Part shown: piece by piece, positions 63,527 to 64,000 of the stretch
Layout: each line of letters begins with the position of its first letter
Position numbering within the stretch: position 1 is the first letter of the stretch
Assembly (NCBI GenBank): GCA_945952315.1
Contig: CAMFIE010000008.1
Coordinates: 62,001-126,000 of the forward strand
Direction: 5' to 3'
DNA length: 64,000 nucleotides
Origin: an uncultured Rhizobium sp.
GTDB taxonomy: Bacteria; Pseudomonadota; Alphaproteobacteria; Rhizobiales; Rhizobiaceae
Translations under genes and position numbers: made by a program
The notes under the pieces: model-generated
The model's input: the letters and a program-made list of their open reading frames with translations, nothing else
The model's database searches: none
Told to the model about the DNA's origin: nothing

Positions 63527-64000
63527 ATGCCCGCAAAACTTTCCGTGAACCTGAATGCCATTGCCATGCTGCGCAACCGCCGCGATCTGCCCTGGCCGAG
63601 CGTGATCGGGCTTGGCCGCATCGCGCTCGCGGCAGGCGCTTCCGGGCTGACGGTCCATCCGCGCCCTGACCAGAGGCATATCCGTTTCTCCGATCTGCCT
63701 GAGATCCGCGCGCTGATCGACGACGAGTTTCCGCAAGCGGAATTCAATATCGAGGGCTATCCGACCGAGGAATTCCTCAAGCTTTGCGAGGAAAACCAGC
63801 CTGAGCAGGTAACCTTGGTGCCGGATGATCCGTCCCAGGCAACCTCCGATCACGGCTGGGATTTTGCCGCCAACATGGACCTGCTGAAAGGGGTCGTGAA
63901 GCGCCTCAAGGCTGGCCATATGCGCGTGTCGCTGTTTGCCGATGGCGATGGCAATCCGGATGCGGTGAAGCTTGCGAAGGAGACGGGCGCCGACCGGATC
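63527..64000 (+). CDS. pdxJ: Pyridoxine 5'-phosphate synthase, N-terminal part
   Basis: Condenses 1-deoxy-xylulose 5-phosphate with 3-amino-2-oxopropyl phosphate to make pyridoxine phosphate (vitamin B6). The window contains the first 158 codons. The start [65 protein letters not shown] is characteristic of PdxJ, as are [33 protein letters not shown] and [15 protein letters not shown]. The ATG at 63527 is the first in frame and has no strong ribosome-binding site. The C-terminus lies beyond the window. Confidence 0.96.
   Translation, partial: MPAKLSVNLNAIAMLRNRRDLPWPSVIGLGRIALAAGASGLTVHPRPDQRHIRFSDLPEIRALIDDEFPQAEFNIEGYPTEEFLKLCEENQPEQVTLVPDDPSQATSDHGWDFAANMDLLKGVVKRLKAGHMRVSLFADGDGNPDAVKLAKETGADRI

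Overview
The window is a GC-rich stretch of alphaproteobacterial chromosome, most likely from the Rhizobiaceae (Agrobacterium/Rhizobium/Sinorhizobium type). The evidence is a ddl-ftsQ-ftsA-ftsZ-lpxC-bamD-recN-ligA division and envelope block with a long-tailed FtsZ, a circularly permuted two-piece tmRNA, an anti-Shine-Dalgarno small RNA of the alpha-r14 type, and a chemoreceptor ending in NWEEF. Almost all of it is core chromosome. I see no prophage, insertion sequence, CRISPR array, rRNA or tRNA gene.

Layout. 1-0.7 kb: the 3' end of a secreted RTX protein. 1.1-12.7 kb: the division/envelope/DNA-repair block (ddl, ftsQ, ftsA, ftsZ, lpxC, bamD, recN, ligA), with a candidate 31-codon gene on the opposite strand between recN and ligA. 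12.7-20.8 kb: a tautomerase and a divergent LysR regulator, a DnaQ-like exonuclease, a CreA-like protein, an mcp-cheW operon, a DUF2189 membrane protein, a 49-residue membrane protein next to SCO1, and prmA. 20.85-21.0 kb: the anti-SD small RNA on the minus strand. 21.2-32.7 kb: aminopeptidase P, azlCD, DUF2164, pncA-panC-panB, a large M16 peptidase and a UvrD helicase. 33-37.3 kb: an RND efflux adaptor-pump pair. 37.4-43.8 kb: a SnoaL-like protein, an OmpA-type lipoprotein, an FAD-linked 2-hydroxyacid dehydrogenase and a 1228-residue AsmA-like protein. 43.8-45.4 kb, minus strand: ssrA (tmRNA), sspB, DUF4169 and a ribbon-helix-helix protein. 45.5-50.9 kb: thyA, folA, hflK, hflC and a DegP-type protease. 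50.9-54.8 kb: serB, miaA and a HerA-like ATPase. 54.9-57.6 kb: the ilvBN operon behind a leader-peptide attenuator. 57.8-60.1 kb: a LysE exporter and a cobalt-type nitrile hydratase operon. 60.1-64 kb: a polysaccharide deacetylase, a RecD-like helicase, a MerR regulator with an unusual C-terminus, and the start of pdxJ.

Functional links. The 1-10 kb block joins peptidoglycan precursor synthesis, the divisome, lipid A synthesis and outer-membrane assembly. tmRNA lies directly upstream of SspB, the adaptor that delivers tmRNA-tagged proteins to ClpXP, and close to HflKC and DegP, so proteostasis genes cluster at 44-51 kb. thyA and folA couple dTMP synthesis to folate recycling. pncA, panC and panB feed NAD and CoA synthesis.

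No clearly new multi-gene system was found. The items most worth following up are the anti-SD small RNA with its duplicated terminator, the 31-residue ORF, the MerR protein with a LuxR-like tail, the His-rich nitrile hydratase alpha subunit, and the ilv attenuator. All start sites were chosen by eye from Shine-Dalgarno spacing and family length.
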